Part shown: piece by piece, positions 17,677 through 26,199 of the stretch | Position numbering within the stretch: the first letter of the stretch is position 1 | Layout of the letters: each line of letters opens with the position of its first letter | NCBI GenBank assembly: GCA_009835985.1 | Contig: VXWI01000007.1 | Coordinates: 1 to 60,346, forward strand | Direction of reading: 5' to 3' | DNA from: Acidobacteriota bacterium | Lineage (GTDB): Bacteria; Acidobacteriota; Vicinamibacteria; Marinacidobacterales; Marinacidobacteraceae | DNA length: 60,346 nt | Translations under genes and position numbers: made by a program | Notes under the pieces: model-generated | The model's database searches: none | Told to the model about the DNA's origin: nothing | The model's input: only the letters and a program-made list of their open reading frames with translations

Positions 17677-17682
17677 TACACT
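17677..17682 (+). promoter_or_regulatory. Candidate -10 element of a leaderless promoter (phoD)
   Basis: TACACT lies 8 nt before the phoD ATG at 17691; no Shine-Dalgarno sequence is present between them. Confidence 0.45.
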
Positions 17683-17690
17683 CCGGCGCC

Positions 17691-19253
17691 ATGACCATGA
17701 ACCGTAGGCGCTTTCTCGGAACCTCCGCGCGGGCGGGACTCGTCCTGCCCTTCGCCCGGGCGCTGCCCGTCCTCGGACAGGAACGGGTCTTCGCCCACGG
17801 CGTCGCGAGCGGCGACCCGCTGACCGACCGGGTGCTGCTCTGGACCCGGGTCTCGGGCTCGTCCGACGACCGGGTGCCGGTCCGCTGGCAGGTGGCGCGC
17901 GATCCCGGGATCCAGGAAGTCGTCGCCGAAGGGGAGGGAACCACCGGACCCGGCCGCGACTACACCTTCAAGGTCACCGCTCCCGGGCTGAAGCCGGGGA
18001 CGACCTACCACTACCGGTTCGAGGCGCTCGGCGAGCAGTCCCCCGTCGGCCGGACGAAGACCCTTCCCCGGAGCACCGACCACGTCCGGCTCGCGTTCGT
18101 CTCCTGTTCCAACCTGCCGTTCGGCTACTTCAACGTCTACCGGCGGATCGCGGAGCGGGACGACCTGAACGCGGTGCTCCACCTCGGGGACTACCTCTAC
18201 GAATACCCGAACCGCGGCTACGGGGACGGAACGCCGTTTGGGCACGCGCCGCGGCCGGACAAGGAGATCACGACTCTCTCCGATTACCGCACCCGGCACG
18301 CGCAGTACAAGTCGGACCCCGACCTCCAGGAGGTGCATCGCCTCCATCCCTTCGTGTGCGTCTGGGACGACCACGAGATCACGAACAACGCCTACACCGA
18401 CGGCGCCCAGAACCACCAGATCGAGGACGAGGAGGGCGACTGGTTCGTCCGCCGCACGGCAGCCGTCAAGGCCTATTTCGAGTGGATGCCCATCCGGGAG
18501 CCCGAGCCCTGGCCGAGCCAGCGCACCTACCGGACCTTCCGCTTCGGGAAGCTGCTCGACCTCATCATGCTGGACACGCGGCTGATCGGGCGCTCGCGGC
18601 AGGCCGAGTGGGGCGACGTGGAAGGGATGCGGCACCCCGACCGGACGCTCCTCGGCGACCGGCAGGAACGCTGGCTCTACGGAGAGCTCGCTGCCGCCAA
18701 GGCGACCGGAATCCGCTGGCCGGTGCTCGGACAGCAGGTGATGATGGGACCGATGCTGGACGCGGACGGGAACCCCCAGAACCCGGACCAGTGGGACGGC
18801 TACGAGGCGAGCCGCGGCCGGCTCCTCGACTTCCTCGAGAGCGAGCGGATCGGCAACCTGGTGGTGCTCACCGGCGACGTCCACCAGTCGTGGGGCATGG
18901 ACGTGCCGCGCAATCCGCTCGCCGGGTACGACCCGGACACCGGCGCCGGGTCCTACGGAGTGGACTTCGTGACCACCGCGGTGTCCTCACCCAGCTCGAA
19001 GCTGCGCCGGCTGGGCAGCGAGGAAGCCATCGCCGCCGAGGTGGCGGAGGAACTCGCCGCCAACCCGCACAAGAAGTTCGGGGAGGCGTTCCACCGCGGC
19101 TACTGCGTCCTCGACCTCAAGCCGGACCGCATCCAGAACGACTGGTACTTCGTGCCGACCGTCGAGGAGAAGACGGACCAGCAGCGCTGGGCGGCCGGGA
19201 TCCGCGTGGCCTCCGGAACCCAGCACGGCGTTCGCGCGGACGGCCCGGCGTAG
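17691..19253 (+). CDS. phoD: Alkaline phosphatase D (PhoD family), Tat-exported
   Basis: 520 residues. The N-terminus NRRRFLG followed by a hydrophobic stretch and ALPVLGQ is a twin-arginine signal, as usual for PhoD. An N-terminal Ig-like domain (FAHGVASGDPLTDRVLLWTRVSG) precedes the metallophosphatase domain with HLGDYLYEY, WDDHEITNN and LTGDVHQSW, which supply the Fe/Ca ligands. Role: release of phosphate from phosphodi- or monoesters in the periplasm or outside. It is monocistronic with a probable leaderless promoter; no Pho box was recognised. Confidence 0.93.
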   Translation: MTMNRRRFLGTSARAGLVLPFARALPVLGQERVFAHGVASGDPLTDRVLLWTRVSGSSDDRVPVRWQVARDPGIQEVVAEGEGTTGPGRDYTFKVTAPGLKPGTTYHYRFEALGEQSPVGRTKTLPRSTDHVRLAFVSCSNLPFGYFNVYRRIAERDDLNAVLHLGDYLYEYPNRGYGDGTPFGHAPRPDKEITTLSDYRTRHAQYKSDPDLQEVHRLHPFVCVWDDHEITNNAYTDGAQNHQIEDEEGDWFVRRTAAVKAYFEWMPIREPEPWPSQRTYRTFRFGKLLDLIMLDTRLIGRSRQAEWGDVEGMRHPDRTLLGDRQERWLYGELAAAKATGIRWPVLGQQVMMGPMLDADGNPQNPDQWDGYEASRGRLLDFLESERIGNLVVLTGDVHQSWGMDVPRNPLAGYDPDTGAGSYGVDFVTTAVSSPSSKLRRLGSEEAIAAEVAEELAANPHKKFGEAFHRGYCVLDLKPDRIQNDWYFVPTVEEKTDQQRWAAGIRVASGTQHGVRADGPA

Positions 19254-19430
19254 GGCGAACAGGCTTCTCCGCGAGACTTGGCGCCGCTGGGCACGGTCCC
19301 GTGAGGCTCGGTGGGTGGGCGGTGGGAATTATTTGCCCGGAATTGCGTCTATAGGCATGTGGGAACCGTTCGCGCTCGAAGGGGCGCGACAAACCGGCGC
19401 GGCCTACACGGCCCAGCGCGAAGGAGCCTC

Positions 19431-19772
19431 ATGCCCGAAACACAGCAGGAACCGGCGGCAGCACCACCGTCCCAAGCCCCCGACGCCGGGGCACTCTTCC
19501 GGTTGTTGATGCGCCGGAAAGACGATCCGGAGCAGGTCTATACTGCGATGCGCGAAGTCGAAACCATGGCCGGACAAAACGTTGTCGCCCAACTCACCGC
19601 GCTGATCCGGACAACGGCCGCGGAGCAGAACGCGCAGTTCCAGACGGTGAACGCGAGACTCGACTCCGTTGAGAAGCAGTTGGGAAAGATGTGGACGTTT
19701 CTCTTTCTCATCCTCGGCACACTCCTCGGGACGCTCACCACGCTGCTGACGACCCTACTCCTGAGGAGCTGA
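19431..19772 (+). CDS. Small coiled-coil protein with C-terminal membrane anchor
   Basis: 113 residues; family not recognised. A Pro/Ala-rich N-terminus is followed by a charged helical region (RRKDDPEQVYTAMREVETMAG) and a heptad-like stretch (TVNARLDSVEKQLGKM). It ends in a single hydrophobic segment (TFLFLILGTLLGTLTTLLTTLLL) with only Arg-Ser after it, a tail-anchor topology with the bulk in the cytoplasm. AAGGAG lies 4 nt before the ATG. The 177-bp gap upstream holds nothing else I recognise apart from an AT-richer patch at 19322-19352. Confidence 0.7.
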   Translation: MPETQQEPAAAPPSQAPDAGALFRLLMRRKDDPEQVYTAMREVETMAGQNVVAQLTALIRTTAAEQNAQFQTVNARLDSVEKQLGKMWTFLFLILGTLLGTLTTLLTTLLLRS

Positions 19773-19790
19773 CGGCTCCACGCGAGGCGC

Positions 19791-20327
19791 GTGCAGTACT
19801 TCGCGTACGGCTCGAACCTGTTGACGCGGCGCCTGCGGGACCCGGCCCGCGCTCCTTCGGCGGTCGCCCTCGGAGTCGCTTCGGCTCCGGGCTTCCGCAT
19901 GCGGTTCCACAAGATCGGAACCGACGGCTCCGGCAAGTGCACGCTCATCCCGACCGGGAACGATGCGGACGTGGTGCATGGCGTGCTCTACGAGTTGGCG
20001 AATCGTGACCTCGCCGGGTTGGACCGGGAGGAGGGCGTGCACCTCGGCGGCTACGCGCGGCATTCCCTGCGGCTGCGGTTCCCGGGCGGCGACACCACCG
20101 AGGCCATGACCTACATCGCCAGCGGCCGGTACATCGATGCGTCCTGTCTCCCCTTCGACTGGTATCGGGACCTGGTGGTGACGGGAGCCCGGGAACATCG
20201 GCTGCCGCCGGCGTACATCCGGGAGCTGGAGCAGACCCCGGCAGTGCCCGACCCGAACGCGCCCCGCGCAGCGCGGGTGCGGCGTCTGCTAGAGGGTCCG
20301 TTCCCTACTCCGCCCGCCGGACGCTGA
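19791..20327 (+). CDS. Gamma-glutamylcyclotransferase/AIG2-like protein
   Basis: 178 residues from a GTG start that puts the motif YFAYGSN at residues 3-9, exactly where the family has it. A Glu in LDREEGVHLGGY is the likely catalytic acid, as in GGCT proteins. These enzymes release 5-oxoproline from gamma-glutamyl amines or peptides. It follows the tail-anchored gene by 18 bp. Its last 23 bases overlap the 3' end of the convergent cyclophilin gene. Confidence 0.82.
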   Translation: MQYFAYGSNLLTRRLRDPARAPSAVALGVASAPGFRMRFHKIGTDGSGKCTLIPTGNDADVVHGVLYELANRDLAGLDREEGVHLGGYARHSLRLRFPGGDTTEAMTYIASGRYIDASCLPFDWYRDLVVTGAREHRLPPAYIRELEQTPAVPDPNAPRAARVRRLLEGPFPTPPAGR

Positions 20328-20985
20328 GGATCGGCACGGGTTCGTTCAGGATCTGGCCCTGGACGATTTCCGAGTAGGCCGGGGCGTCGGTCGGGAGCCG
20401 GTGGATCTCGTCGAGCACCTCCATGCCCCGGACCACGCGCCCGAAGGTCGCGTAGCCGAACCCGTCCCGGGTGGGATCGTCGGCGCCGGTGTCCAGCACG
20501 AAGTTGTCCCCGACGTTGAAGAAGATCTCGGTGTTCGCGGTGCCGGGTTCGTTGCGGGCGTAGGCGAGCGTGCCCCGTTCGTTGCGGATCCCGGTGTCCT
20601 GCGTCAGCTCGTGCGGGACCGGCGGGAACGGCGGCTCCGCCTCGGCCTCGCCGCCGTCGCGGACCAGCATCGGCAGGCTGCGCATTCCGCCCTGCACCAC
20701 GTCGTGCGCGTCTCCCGCCGCGGTGTGGGTGGCGCGGTAGAACGTCGCCGCGCCGTCGTAGTGGCCGCCGTCCACGTAGCGGAGAAAGTGCGCGGCCGAG
20801 AGCGGCGCCCGCTCGGGGTAGAGCTCCACCTCGATCTCCCCGAGCGTCGTCTCGATGACCACGTTCACGGTCGCTTCGGCGACCTCGGCGGGCGGCGGCG
20901 CCGCCGGTTCCTCAGGGGCGTTCGCGCCGCAACCGGCGAGGATCGCTACAAGCGGGAGAACTGGAAACGCGGTGGTCTTCGACAT
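20305..20985 (-). CDS. Cyclophilin-type peptidyl-prolyl isomerase lipoprotein
   Basis: 226 residues. Lipobox LAGC around residue 19 and an acidic/Pro linker, then the cyclophilin fold: TTLGEIEVELYPERAPLSAAHF, FYRATHT with the catalytic Arg, VQGG, RGTLAYAR and EIFFNVGDN, and a C-terminal FGRVVRGMEVLDEI. Likely assists folding in the periplasm. GGAG seven bases upstream supports the ATG at 20985. That ATG shares its centre with an ATG on the opposite strand at 20984. Confidence 0.88.
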   Translation of the reverse strand: MSKTTAFPVLPLVAILAGCGANAPEEPAAPPPAEVAEATVNVVIETTLGEIEVELYPERAPLSAAHFLRYVDGGHYDGAATFYRATHTAAGDAHDVVQGGMRSLPMLVRDGGEAEAEPPFPPVPHELTQDTGIRNERGTLAYARNEPGTANTEIFFNVGDNFVLDTGADDPTRDGFGYATFGRVVRGMEVLDEIHRLPTDAPAYSEIVQGQILNEPVPILSVRRAE

Positions 20986-21058
20986 GGCGGACTCCGGAGG
21001 GGGGCTCCGGAACGGAGAATACCGGGCGCCGTCCGCGTTGGGCGGACGCGAGAACGCA

Positions 21059-23239
21059 TTGAAGCACCCCCCCGCGCTCGCTTGCGGCATCGTTCTGGCT
21101 GGCCTCTGCTGCGCGTCCCAGGCAGCAGGGCAGGACCGTGAGGCGCGCGCCGTCCGCATCGACACCCCGCCCCGCGTGGACGGCGTGCTCGACGAGCCCT
21201 TCTGGGACGCAATCCCACCCGTCACCGGGTTCCGGCAGCGCGATCCGGTGGACGGCGCCCCCGCCAGCGAGCGGACGGAGGTCCGGATCGCCTACGACCG
21301 GGACAACCTCTACTTCGGGTTCAAGCTGTTCGATTCCGAGCCCGACCGCATCCTGCGCAACATCCTCGACCGCGGCGGTCGGATCAGCAAGGACGACCGG
21401 ATCGTCGTCGCCCTCGACACCTACCTCGACCGCCGGAACGGCTACATCTTCGAGATCGGCTCGCTCGGCACCCAGGACGACGCGCTGTTCACCGACGAAA
21501 GCCTGGAGCGCCCCGACTGGAACTGGGATGGCGTCTTCACCACCGAGACCACCGTGAACGCCGAGGGCTGGGTGCTCGAGATGGCGATCCCCTTCACCAC
21601 CATCCGCTTCGCCGACGTGGAGGAGCCGGTGATGGGGATCGCCATCCAGCGCTCCATCCGGCGGAAGAACGAGAACGTCTACTGGCCCCACATCGGCCAG
21701 GACTTCGTGGGGGCCATCGCCCAGGCGTCGCGGTACGCGACGCTCACCGGCCTGAAGGACGTCCGCCGTGGCCACCGCCTCGAGGTGAAGCCCTATACCT
21801 CCCTCGGCGGCCAGCAGCTCGCCGGCGAGCCCGACCTCGAGCGCCAGTCGAAGGCCGGTCTCGATCTCAAGTACGGCGTGACCTCCAACCTCACGCTCGA
21901 TCTCACCTGGAACACCGACTTCGCCCAGGTGGAGACCGACAACGTCCAGATCAACCTCACCCGGTTCGACCTCTTCTTCCCGGAGAAGCGGGAGTTCTTC
22001 CTCGAGCGGGCGGGGCTCTTCGAGTTCGGGACAACACGGGAAACCGAGGTGTTCTTCAGCCGCCGGGTGGGCCTCGACGGCGACATCCAGGGTGGCGCCC
22101 GCCTCACGGGGCAGGCGGGGCCGCTCTCCGTCGGGGCGCTCGCCCTGCGAACCGGGGGGACGCCGGACTCCGGCTCCGCCACCGGCGGCAGCGGAGTTCC
22201 GGCGGCCTGGAACTCGGTCCTCCGCCTGCAGGCGAACCTCCGGGAGCGCACCACCGCCGGGGTGATCGCCACGAGCCTCGACCGCGCTGGCGGGAGTTCG
22301 AACCGGGTGGCCGGAGCCGACTTCCACACGAGGTTCTGGACCAGTTCGTCCTTCCGGGTCTGGGGGGCGCGACTCTGGGACTCCGTGACGGACGGATCGG
22401 GCCCGGGGAAAGCGGCTGCCCGCGCCGAACTGGACCTCGAGAACGACCGTTACGCGCTTTCGGTGGACCGGGTCCACGTCGGCAGGGACTTCGATCCCGC
22501 GCTGGGATTCGTCCGCCGGCGCGACATGGACGAGTGGCAGCTCTGGGGCGGGTTCCGGCCCCGCTTCGAGCGAAGCGGCTGGGCGCGCCGGTTCTCGGTG
22601 TGGGGAGGCGGCGTCCGCACCCTCGGGACCGGCGGGGAGCTCCAGTCGGAACGCCTCTCCTCGAACGCGGACTTCCTGTTCGAGTCCGGCGAACGGGTTT
22701 CCCTCGTGGTGGACGACCGCTTCGAGCGCCTCCACGGGCCGGCTTCGATCAGCGGGCGCGCCCTCCCGCCCGGGGACTACGACTTCCGTTTCTGGGAGGC
22801 CTACGCCAGCACCAACGAGAGCAGAATGTTCTCGATTTCGCTCGAAGGGTCCCGGGGCGATTTCTGGAGCGGCCGCCGCACCCGCTACGGCGGCCGTGGG
22901 GTCGTCAAGACCGGGCGGCACCTCACCGTCGGACTCCGGCTTACCCGTAACGACGTTTCGCTGCCGGTGGAGGGCGGCGACTTCACGACCACGTTGATCG
23001 CGGTGGATCTCGTGGGCGCCGTCAGCCGCAAGCTCTTCGCCGCCGCTCTCGTGCAGTGGGACAACCTGTCCCACGAACTCCAGGCGAACATCCGGATCGA
23101 CTGGATCCATACCCCGGGGAGCGACCTCTTCCTCGTCCTCGACACGGGCTACATCACGGACGACACCCTCGACCCGCGGTTCGACCCCTGGATCCGGCGA
23201 ACCGCGGTCGCCAAGCTGACTTGGCTGAAGGCGTTCTGA
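21059..23239 (+). CDS. CBM9-like/DUF5916 outer-membrane protein, copy 1
   Basis: About 726 residues. A TTG start at 21059 gives a clean signal peptide ending ASQAAGQ; an ATG at 20984 in the same frame would put 25 residues before it. Residues about 25-230 match the carbohydrate-binding family 9-like domain (RIDTPPRVDGVLDEPFW, RTEVRIAYDRDNLYFGF, WNWDGVFTTET). The remainder is the DUF5916 barrel with FFPEKREFFLERAGLF and closely spaced aromatic strands to the end (LTWLKAF, terminal Phe as in outer-membrane proteins). Function unknown. Paralogue at 23656. Confidence 0.86.
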   Translation: MKHPPALACGIVLAGLCCASQAAGQDREARAVRIDTPPRVDGVLDEPFWDAIPPVTGFRQRDPVDGAPASERTEVRIAYDRDNLYFGFKLFDSEPDRILRNILDRGGRISKDDRIVVALDTYLDRRNGYIFEIGSLGTQDDALFTDESLERPDWNWDGVFTTETTVNAEGWVLEMAIPFTTIRFADVEEPVMGIAIQRSIRRKNENVYWPHIGQDFVGAIAQASRYATLTGLKDVRRGHRLEVKPYTSLGGQQLAGEPDLERQSKAGLDLKYGVTSNLTLDLTWNTDFAQVETDNVQINLTRFDLFFPEKREFFLERAGLFEFGTTRETEVFFSRRVGLDGDIQGGARLTGQAGPLSVGALALRTGGTPDSGSATGGSGVPAAWNSVLRLQANLRERTTAGVIATSLDRAGGSSNRVAGADFHTRFWTSSSFRVWGARLWDSVTDGSGPGKAAARAELDLENDRYALSVDRVHVGRDFDPALGFVRRRDMDEWQLWGGFRPRFERSGWARRFSVWGGGVRTLGTGGELQSERLSSNADFLFESGERVSLVVDDRFERLHGPASISGRALPPGDYDFRFWEAYASTNESRMFSISLEGSRGDFWSGRRTRYGGRGVVKTGRHLTVGLRLTRNDVSLPVEGGDFTTTLIAVDLVGAVSRKLFAAALVQWDNLSHELQANIRIDWIHTPGSDLFLVLDTGYITDDTLDPRFDPWIRRTAVAKLTWLKAF

Positions 23240-23253
23240 GCGCGTTCCACCCG

Positions 23254-23282
23254 TTGACGGGCCTGCCGGTCCCGCCTATCGT
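23254..23282 (+). promoter_or_regulatory. Candidate sigma-70-type promoter for the YCII gene
   Basis: TTGACG at 23254-23259, a 17-bp spacer, and TATCGT at 23277-23282, about 40 nt before the YCII start codon. Spacing is ideal and the -35 matches five of six bases. Confidence 0.45.
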
Positions 23283-23323
23283 CCCCGCACTTCGGGCGAA
23301 CCGGAGCGAATCGAGGAACTGAA

Positions 23324-23659
23324 GTGAAGAAGTACCTGGTGCTCTACCACATGCCCACGTCCTTCGTGGAGATGGCGAAGAACGCCGATCCGGCGGAGAT
23401 GAAGGCCGGGATGGAGGCGTGGATGGCATGGTTCGCACGCTGCGGCGACCAGCTTGTGGACATGGGAACCCAGCTCTCGGGGGGACGGCGACTGACCGCC
23501 TCCGGCAGTTCGCCCAGCCAGCGGAACGTCGTCTGCTATTCGATCGTTCAGGCGGAGAGCATGGAAGCGGCCGAGGCGCTGCTCGCCGACCACCCGCACC
23601 TCGCCTGGTCGCCGGACTGCGAGATCGAGGTGCACGAGATGGTGGGAGGGTCCGGCTGA
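23324..23659 (+). CDS. YCII-related domain protein
   Basis: 111 residues. The ferredoxin-like YCII fold is suggested by KYLVLYHMP, MEAWMAWFARCGDQLVDMGTQL and VVCYSIVQAESMEAAEALLADHPHL with the conserved DHPH. Function of the family is unclear; some members are dehalogenase-like or regulators with sigma factors. Here it is coupled to the downstream DUF5916 gene, whose start overlaps this stop. Confidence 0.8.
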   Translation: MKKYLVLYHMPTSFVEMAKNADPAEMKAGMEAWMAWFARCGDQLVDMGTQLSGGRRLTASGSSPSQRNVVCYSIVQAESMEAAEALLADHPHLAWSPDCEIEVHEMVGGSG

Positions 23660-25827
23660 TTTACCCGTCTGTCGCCCTGCGCGGAGTAGCGGCTGCCCTG
23701 CTGCTCGCCAGCCTGGTGATCGGCACTCCGGCGCCGGCCCAGGACCGCACCGCCCGGGCGGTCCGGATCGATACCCCGCCACGCATCGACGGCGTCCTCG
23801 ACGAACCGTTCTGGGCGGACATCCCGCCGGTCACGGGGTTCCGGCAACGCGATCCGGTGGACGGCGCTCCCGCCAGCGAGCGGACCGAGGTGCGAATCGC
23901 CTACGACGAGGACGCCCTCTACTTCGGCTTCATGTTCTTCGATTCGGAACCCGACCGGATCCGGCGGGACGTCCTGCACCGGGGCGGGCGGATCGACAAG
24001 GACGACCGGGTGATCATCGGGCTCGATACCTACTTCGACCGGCGGAACGGCTACATCTTCGAGGTCGGCGCACCCGGCACGCAGGACGACGCCCTCTTCG
24101 CCGACGAGAGTCTCGACCGGCCGGACTGGAACTGGGACGGCGTGTTCACCACCGAGACCACGGTCAACGAGGACGGCTGGGTGCTCGAGATGGAGATCCC
24201 GTTCACCACCATCCGGTTCGCGGACGTCGAGGAGCCGCTCATGGGGATCGCCTTCCAGCGCTCCATCCGGCGGAAGAACGAGACCGTCATCTGGCCCCAC
24301 ATCGGCCAGGAGTACCGGGGCAGCATCGCCCAGTCGTCCCAGTACGCGACCCTGACCGGGCTGAAGGACGTCCGCCGGGGCCACCGCCTCGAGGTGAAGC
24401 CCTACGCCAACCTCGGCGCCCAGCAGTTGAACGGGCAGGACGGCTTCGAACGCGAGTCCAAGGCCGGCCTCGACCTGAAGTACGGGCTCACCTCGAACCT
24501 CACGCTCGACCTCACCTGGAACACCGACTTCGCCCAGGTGGAGACGGACAACGTCCAGATCAACCTGACCCGTTTCGATCTGTTCTTCCCGGAAAAGCGT
24601 GAGTTCTTCCTCGAGCGGGCCAGCCTCTTCGAGTTCGGAACGACCCAGGAAACGGAAGTGTTCTTCAGCCGGCGGATCGGGCTCGAGGACGACATCCTCG
24701 GTGGGGGCCGGTTGACGGGACAGGCCGGACCCATCTCGGTCGGAGCGCTGGCGCTCCGGACCGAGAGCCGCGTGCCCGAAGTGGACGCCGGCGCCTGGAA
24801 CTCGGTGGTGCGGCTCCAGGCGAACCTGCATGAACGCACCACCGTGGGGGCGATCGCCACCAGCCTCGACGCCTCCGGCGGGGCGAGCAACCGGGTCGCG
24901 GGCGCCGATTTCGTGACCCGCTTCTGGAGCAGCTCCCAGTTCCGGATGTGGGGCGCCCGGGCCTGGGATTCGGAGGAGGAAGGAACGGACGAAGGAAACT
25001 CCGCCGCTCGTGCCGAACTGGAACTGCAGAACGACCGCTACGCCCTGCGGATCCGCCGGACCCACGTGGGCAAGGCGTTCGACCCGGCGCTCGGCTTCGT
25101 CCGGCGGCGCGACCAGGACCAGTGGTATCTCTGGACCGCCTTCACGCCGCGCTTCGAGACGAGCGACTGGGCGCGGCGCTTCTGGATCTGGGCGGGAGGC
25201 GAGCGGATCCTGGGTACCAACGGCGAGCTGCAGTCCCGCCAGGGCGGGTCTCACGTGGGATTCGAGTTCGAATCGGGAGAGTCCCTGTCGTTCGACCTGG
25301 ACAGCCGGTTCGAACGGCTCCACGGTCCGGCTTCGATCAGCGGGCGCGTGCTCTCACCGGGTGACTACCGCTTCACTTCCTACCAGTTGGGGGCCAAGAC
25401 GAACGACAGCCGGGTGTTCTCCGGCTTTCTCAGCGGCTCCACCGGGAGCTTCTGGGGTGGTGACCGCAGCCGGGTCCTGGCCGGGGTCAGCCTCAAGACC
25501 GGTCCGCACCTCACCGTCGGCGGCCAGGTCTCGCGGAACAACGTTTCGCTTCCGGTGCCGAACGGCGATTTCGCCACCACCCTGGTCGCGGTGAACGTCG
25601 AGGGCGCCGTCAGCCGCAAACTGTTCGCCGGGGCCTTCATCCAGTGGGACAACCTCTCGAAGGAGCTCCAGGCGAACATCCGGGTGGACTGGATCCACAC
25701 GCCGGGGAGCGACCTGTTCCTGGTGCTCGACACGGGCTACATCACCGACGACACCCTCGACCCGCGCCTCGACCCCTGGACCCGCCGGACCGCGGTCGCC
25801 AAGCTGACCTGGCTCAAGGCGTTCTGA
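23656..25827 (+). CDS. CBM9-like/DUF5916 outer-membrane protein, copy 2
   Basis: About 723 residues, a close paralogue of the gene at 21059; the block NTDFAQVETDNVQINLTR and the C-terminal YITDDTLDP region are identical. The signal peptide (VAAALLLASLVIGTPAPAQ) begins directly at the end of the YCII gene. There is no ATG, GTG or TTG there: the frame offers CTG at 23656, overlapping the YCII TGA, or ATT at 23659, with GGGAGGG at 23644-23650 as ribosome site. Same barrel layout as copy 1. An alternative is initiation further upstream inside the YCII gene, which would bury the signal peptide. Confidence 0.85.
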   Translation: MIYPSVALRGVAAALLLASLVIGTPAPAQDRTARAVRIDTPPRIDGVLDEPFWADIPPVTGFRQRDPVDGAPASERTEVRIAYDEDALYFGFMFFDSEPDRIRRDVLHRGGRIDKDDRVIIGLDTYFDRRNGYIFEVGAPGTQDDALFADESLDRPDWNWDGVFTTETTVNEDGWVLEMEIPFTTIRFADVEEPLMGIAFQRSIRRKNETVIWPHIGQEYRGSIAQSSQYATLTGLKDVRRGHRLEVKPYANLGAQQLNGQDGFERESKAGLDLKYGLTSNLTLDLTWNTDFAQVETDNVQINLTRFDLFFPEKREFFLERASLFEFGTTQETEVFFSRRIGLEDDILGGGRLTGQAGPISVGALALRTESRVPEVDAGAWNSVVRLQANLHERTTVGAIATSLDASGGASNRVAGADFVTRFWSSSQFRMWGARAWDSEEEGTDEGNSAARAELELQNDRYALRIRRTHVGKAFDPALGFVRRRDQDQWYLWTAFTPRFETSDWARRFWIWAGGERILGTNGELQSRQGGSHVGFEFESGESLSFDLDSRFERLHGPASISGRVLSPGDYRFTSYQLGAKTNDSRVFSGFLSGSTGSFWGGDRSRVLAGVSLKTGPHLTVGGQVSRNNVSLPVPNGDFATTLVAVNVEGAVSRKLFAGAFIQWDNLSKELQANIRVDWIHTPGSDLFLVLDTGYITDDTLDPRLDPWTRRTAVAKLTWLKAF

Positions 25828-25866
25828 TCCCGCGTCCGGCTGGTCGTTCCTCCAACCGAACAGAAC

Positions 25867-25872
25867 TACCAT
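25867..25872 (+). promoter_or_regulatory. Candidate -10 element of a leaderless promoter
   Basis: TACCAT sits 6 nt before the GTG at 25879 of the AbrB-like gene, with no Shine-Dalgarno sequence. Confidence 0.42.
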
Positions 25873-25878
25873 GCGCCT

Positions 25879-26199
25879 GTGACCGTACTGGCCAAGATCG
25901 TCCGCATCGGAAACTCCCGGGGAATCCGCATCCCCAAGGCCCTGCTCGACGAGGCCGGGCTCACCGATGAGGTCGAGCTCCGTGCGGAACCGGGGAGGCT
26001 GACGGCGAGCGCAGTGCGTTCTCCGCGCACCGGTTGGGCCGAGGCCGCCCGCGAGGCGCACGCTGCGGGAGACGATCAGCTTCTTGATCCACCGTCTCAG
26101 AACGACTCCGACGAGCACGACTGGCGGCCGTGGAACGGGATACGGCCTGACGCCGGCCCTCTGACGTACGATTCGCCGCCCCCGGAGGAAAGAACATGA
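25879..26199 (+). CDS. AbrB/MazE-family DNA-binding (antitoxin-like) protein without partner toxin
   Basis: 106 residues from GTG. The N-terminal swapped-hairpin AbrB domain is clear: AKIVRIGNSRGIRIPKALLDEAGL, VELRAEPGRL. The C-terminal half is acidic and ends with DDQLLDPPSQND and DEHDWRPWNG, like the toxin-binding tail of MazE proteins. No MazF/PemK toxin follows; the next gene, overlapping by 4 bp (ATGA), encodes an exported NTF2-like protein. So it is either an orphan antitoxin or a plain regulator. Confidence 0.8.
   Translation: MTVLAKIVRIGNSRGIRIPKALLDEAGLTDEVELRAEPGRLTASAVRSPRTGWAEAAREAHAAGDDQLLDPPSQNDSDEHDWRPWNGIRPDAGPLTYDSPPPEERT

Noticed and set aside
14870-17944. Long minus-strand frame continuing upstream of the MBL gene
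   Set aside because: Only the part below 14869 shows a signal peptide and MBL motifs; the rest is antisense to the S9 peptidase and phoD.
19322-19352. Promoter in the AT-richer patch before the tail-anchored gene
   Set aside because: TTGCCC and TATAGG are present but only 11 bp apart, so no convincing -35/-10 pair.
20912-23110. 732-codon minus-strand open frame
   Set aside because: Antisense to the DUF5916 gene; composition-driven, no domain.
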